Of a stretch of DNA of 64,000 bases, positions 59,974 through 64,000 are shown piece after piece; positions within the stretch are counted from its first letter, which is position 1, and the number at the start of each line of letters is the position of its first letter. A model generated the notes under the pieces. It was not told where the DNA came from and searched no databases. It saw only the letters and a list, made by a program, of their open reading frames with translations. This stretch comes from Sarcocystis neurona (Eukaryota > Apicomplexa > Conoidasida > Eucoccidiorida > Sarcocystidae): positions 62,001 through 126,000 of the forward strand of contig KL647326.1 of the NCBI GenBank assembly GCA_000727475.1, written 5' to 3'. A program made the position numbers and the translations under genes.

Positions 59974-62722
59974 TTAAGCTCGAATTTTCGCCAAGGGTTC
60001 ACCCAGGCTATTTCTACGTGATTTATGGATGTGATACGGATTCAACACAAGTCTATCTTGGAGAAGCGATTTCCTAAAATACTCGAATGCTTCGGTGACG
60101 TCGTCAGTGAAGAAAAGTTGCTCTATATCCTTCGAATCCGCTAACCCCGATTCCACCAGCTTGTTAAAGTTAATAGTTTCCTGAGGGCAACAAAGTCCAC
60201 AATTATTTTGACGAGAAAAAATGGGTTATTACCTCATTATCCTCACCCTCAGTTGACCACGTAAACTAACTTTGTGCGTTCAGCAACTGAAGAGCTCCTG
60301 GCTTTTGGCCAATGGAGTATCATCGCATGTCACGCACACTGCGAGTTCGGCGTGGCGCTCCACGTAGTGAATAGGAGAATCACTAGCTTGTACCACGTGC
60401 GTACTTCCTCTAATCACTCGTAGGCAGCAGTACATCGACCTCATGTGCACGTACCACTAGAACAAACTTACTACGTACAAAGCTGTGAGTGCCTACTACT
60501 ACTGTTGACTTTACGGAAACACACGTAACCAGTGTGAGCAATATGTCATCACATACGATGCAGTGCGTAAAGCTCTGACCTTCAGTGCTACCTCCTTTGT
60601 GATTCGAGCATTAGAGAGTCAAATATGCGAATATCGGATGAATCCGCGCCCACGTAAAGCTATCATCAGGCAAGAACATACGGGAAGGGTGTTCGCCGTG
60701 ACAACGAAGCAACACGTTATCTCCACCACTGCGGATGAAGAAACCACCCTGTTGTAAAAATTCGTTACTCCACCCGCATAGAGCCTTTCTTGCAAAAGCT
60801 CGTTTTCGTGTTTAACAGGTCTACCTTAAAGGAAAAGTACGACGCTAGTCAAGTGGCTTCCGTTGCTCCCACATAACTGCTCGAGTGCAGCATATCTGCT
60901 CAACGAAATATTTTGAACTCGAGATGTGAAGTCGTACAACTTTTTACTTGTGCAAGTCTTCCAGTTTCGTTCACTAGCATGACCCCGATGTACTGATCTC
61001 CCGCACACATTCCACTGCGCTACCGATAACTTTAAAAGCTTTCCCTGTCCGAACACACCCCACGTACTACACCACAGACGTGAAAATTCTCATACGAATT
61101 TCGCCGTACTTCTACCTCGTGTTCCAGCTGAGGCTAAGTGCGCAACTCGTCCCTCGTCATCATCGCTCCTACCTGCCAAAACTGCTTTCCGAAAAGGACG
61201 ATCGGAATGTCGCGCTTCATTTTTTGAGTTTGCTTCAGGGTAAGAACTTCCATGATTTCGTCAAGGGTGCCAAAGCCTCCTGGAGCGACGATAACACCTA
61301 GTGTAGAATAGATCATCCAGAACTTTCTTGTAAAAAAATAGTGGAACTCAAACGCGAGGTTTTCGTCCACGTGACGATTCAATCCTTCCTCATGAGGCAG
61401 CGAGACACTCATGCCCATGCTGCGAGCACCCGGCACCTCAGAAGCTCCGCAGTTTCCTGCCTCCATCATTCCAGGTCCCCCGCCCGTGCAAATTGCCACC
61501 GAACACGGCTGGTCCACGCCCGCAACCCCAGAGACGTCTGCTGCGCTGTAGTAGCTGCTGCTCCCCCCCACCGGCGCCGGGAGCTCACGTAGAATACGCG
61601 CTACTGCCTGCAGACCGTAATCAGATCACATAAAAGAGAAAATACGATGCGCAACTTATGCGCACAACCGCAGGCATAAGGCATCATTTCCACATTTGGT
61701 ACGTCGAATAATATGGAAACTGCGCTTACAATTTTGCAGTTTTTTCAACTTGCAGGCAGGCGGAAATCCAAATCCATATATATACACGTACGTGTGTGCA
61801 TGCCTGCGCAGGCACCTGCGTAATGCAAACGAAACCACAACGGTGACTCGACAAACATAAGCCCATACACGTACCTCTGCTAAAAGCAGTGGAGACATAC
61901 ATCTATATATTCCGAACGTACCTGTCATACAACCGGCGGACCCTGAGCATCACGAAAACATATAGGCGTACATCCGCTGCAGCTGTTTCCTTTTTTTTCT
62001 CGAATGCCGCTCCATAACCCCTTCCAGAAAGATATGTACACACACATGCACGCCTTACACAAACACGTGCGTACACACATGCTTTTGAATGACCCCATTT
62101 TTCTTCATTGTTCTTCCGCCTGTGGCGCATTACCTGTCGCGCCTCAGCTGTTAAGAGCCACTCGCTCAGTACTTTGGCGAGGTCTTTGATTTTCACCCAG
62201 TACTTGCACATCCACTTGATCGTGTTGAGCCTCGCGATTTCCTTCGTTCCCTGCTCAAGCGTGGCAGGGTTTTTGGTGAGTGCTTCTGCCCCCGCCATCA
62301 GCTTCTGCCACTGCTCCGGGCTTCTCGCCCGCGAAGACCCGAATATCAAAAAAGTGCACAGCACCTTCTGGCGGCGCAAGCGTTCTTCCACTTCCAAATA
62401 TTCGCACAAAATGCGCACTTCCCGGGCTGAGCGACTATGTAGCCAATCCTGGTTGTTGTACGACTGCAGCAAGTCAATGAAACAGGAAAAGCAAAAACAG
62501 CGTATTCTCCACGGCTGTACACGAGCTTTCAATACTCGAGTGATCTCCTGAGAACCGATATCAACAACGGACGCTGCACTTCTGGAGCTATCAGCCTCCC
62601 CGCCTCTTGATTCTGTTGGAAACCCAGCCGTTACAACAACCTGCCAGTAAGCGTGTAGTGATGCGGCTAGAGACGCATCTTACTTCTTCTGTGGCGAACA
62701 GTGTCATAGCCTCCCCGTTCAT
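59974..62722 (-). CDS. LOG family nucleotide phosphoribohydrolase
   Basis: Minus-strand exons: 62,722-62,641 (tentative first), 62,612-62,521, 62,463-62,134, 61,607-61,173 and 60,180-59,974 (TAA), about 381 residues. The Rossmann-fold core has FLIFGSSRA, GGGPGMMEAGNCGA, ARSMGMSVSLPHEEGLN and APGGFGTLDEIMEVLTL, the signature of the LOG/TIGR00730 family once called lysine decarboxylase. Members cleave nucleoside 5'-monophosphates to free base and ribose 5-phosphate (cytokinin activation in plants, nucleotide salvage or stress roles in bacteria). A Gly/Ser/Ala insert (about 20 residues) precedes the GGGPG strand. The last three exons join in phase 0. The first exon uses ATG at 62,722 and needs a 28-nt intron, so another start is possible. 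The native substrate here is unknown. Confidence 0.94.
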
Positions 62723-64000
62723 TTTACGGTACTACAGTGACCGGTATGCCCACGAGTAATAAGCTAGCTTTAACGATTCGAACTACTATTTTCATTGGTA
62801 GTATTTCTACCACACCGTTCTTATTACTTGCTTTTGGAAGTATCAAAATGGCTGAAAACCCATGAACGCTAATGTAACTAAGGCTGCAAAACACTGCGTC
62901 TACTTGTGCACTTCGCGATTAAAAAGCAAAAAATGGTCGAAACGACCTTTCAAAAACAGTCCAGTGTGAGACCACCGCTACGCCCACTACGCTCAGCGGG
63001 TACAAAAACCAGAGAACTTCCTCTTGACACATAAAACTGAGGTAACGGCACGAGTGAAAAAGACTTACTTGTGTACGATCACGCAAACACCTGCGAAACT
63101 GCAAGTGTGTACAGACACACATTTATATATACATGGAGGGACATACAGACGGTTGAGAAGAAGCATATAGTTGTCTTAATACATGTAACGGTCTGACACG
63201 TATATATACGGTTCGCTCGGAGATTGGCGCTCTACGCGTGTCAAACTCACTCGTCGGACGGTCCACGAATTACGGATACCTTTGTGTGTGCCCCTGTAGC
63301 GCAATTTTCCTGAGTGTTGTTCCCCCGCATGCATTGCACACGAAAGAATAGAACAAGAAAATATGTATACGAGCTCCAAGTAATGTGCTAGAAAGTTGCC
63401 TTGCTTGTGCGTTGTCACCCTCTCCGTTCTTACTTCCCGCTCTGTTATTGTGCTACTACGTAAACAAGTATGTGAATAGGCTTGTCTCTGTCTGGTTACA
63501 ACCCTGTTACGCCTTTAAGCTTATTTTCTAGTTTGACGTATGCACAGATCACTTCCCTTAAAGCCCAGTCTGCCCTCAATCTGTGGTTCGCCGACGGGTT
63601 TCACTCTCGGAGGCCGGCCAGTTCGCGTCCCTCACTGACGTGCAGTTCGTCGTCCTTCTTAAACGTACACTAGTACAGTTGTTTTCGCCTCCTATTTCTT
63701 CTCAGCTGGTATGTGGCTGCATGGACAGCACTGTACAGACGAACAAAATTCTCAGTCCCTTATACGGCAACTACGACGCAACACGCACATGAACAGGGTG
63801 CCCCAAATTCAGACATACGCACGCAAGTGATGCTATCAAACCTAATTTTGCCTGTGCGTACGACTCAGTACCATCTCTCACGTGACGTATAGCGAGCCCT
63901 GTCAGCTGAAACACCGTCAGTTGCGCTACCAAGTACACTATGCTAGTGCATATCCATATGACGCTGTTCAACGGGACGAGAAGGCTAGAGAGGTGTGGAC
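62723..64000. other. upstream of the LOG gene; one weak plus-strand exon
   Basis: Probably holds the LOG promoter. A plus-strand block at about 63,602-63,680 (AGQFASLTDVQFVVLLKRTL) looks protein-like and may be an exon of a gene running past the window end. No firm boundaries. Confidence 0.3.

Noticed and set aside
1..64000. CRISPR arrays, bacterial operons, insertion sequences with transposase
   Set aside because: None seen; the sequence is eukaryotic with spliced genes, and repeats are micro- or minisatellites without spacer structure.

Overview
This is eukaryotic nuclear DNA, not bacterial. Coding segments are short, bounded by GT..AG splice sites and joined in consistent phase. Three genes can be recognised: a complete SNU13 (15.5 kDa snRNP / L7Ae-family) gene, a LOG-type phosphoribohydrolase gene, and a very large, intron-rich pseudokinase gene. 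Base composition is near-balanced, CAG/GCT tracts are common, introns hold long CT and TA/GTAT microsatellites, and one 756-bp N gap marks a draft assembly. Together these suggest an apicomplexan, most likely a coccidian (Sarcocystidae or Eimeriidae type). That assignment is inferred from style and gene content and is not proven.

Layout. 0-11.7 kb: many plus-strand exon-like segments that I could only chain into partial genes (about 1.6-2.8, 3.2-3.5, 4.4-4.7, 5.6-7.1, 7.1-9.2, 10.0-10.3 and 10.7-11.7 kb). They include a membrane protein candidate and a small secreted protein candidate. 11.0-20.7 kb: a minus-strand ankyrin-repeat/coiled-coil protein with about 19 exons. Its last two exons lie inside the introns of the plus-strand secreted-protein model. 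20.9-28.1 kb: two weak plus-strand gene models and mostly unassigned sequence. 29.5-53.1 kb: one plus-strand gene of about 23.5 kb encoding a predicted pseudokinase with an N-terminal coiled-coil region and a C-terminal CaaX box. Its introns carry nearly all the simple repeats in the window and the N gap. 53.1-56.2 kb: no supported gene. 56.2-58.7 kb: SNU13, three exons, plus strand. 60.0-62.7 kb: LOG-family gene, minus strand, convergent with SNU13. 62.7-64 kb: unassigned apart from one weak exon.

The genes do not form a pathway. SNU13 is a core splicing and snoRNP factor; the LOG enzyme belongs to nucleotide metabolism; the pseudokinase looks like a membrane-tethered scaffold. The most interesting candidates are the CaaX-tailed pseudokinase, the interdigitated opposite-strand exons near 11 kb, an inverted-repeat (MITE-like) element at 3.7 kb, and several long perfect palindromes. 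All splice models are by eye from phase, donor and acceptor consistency. First exons and micro-exons are the least certain parts.
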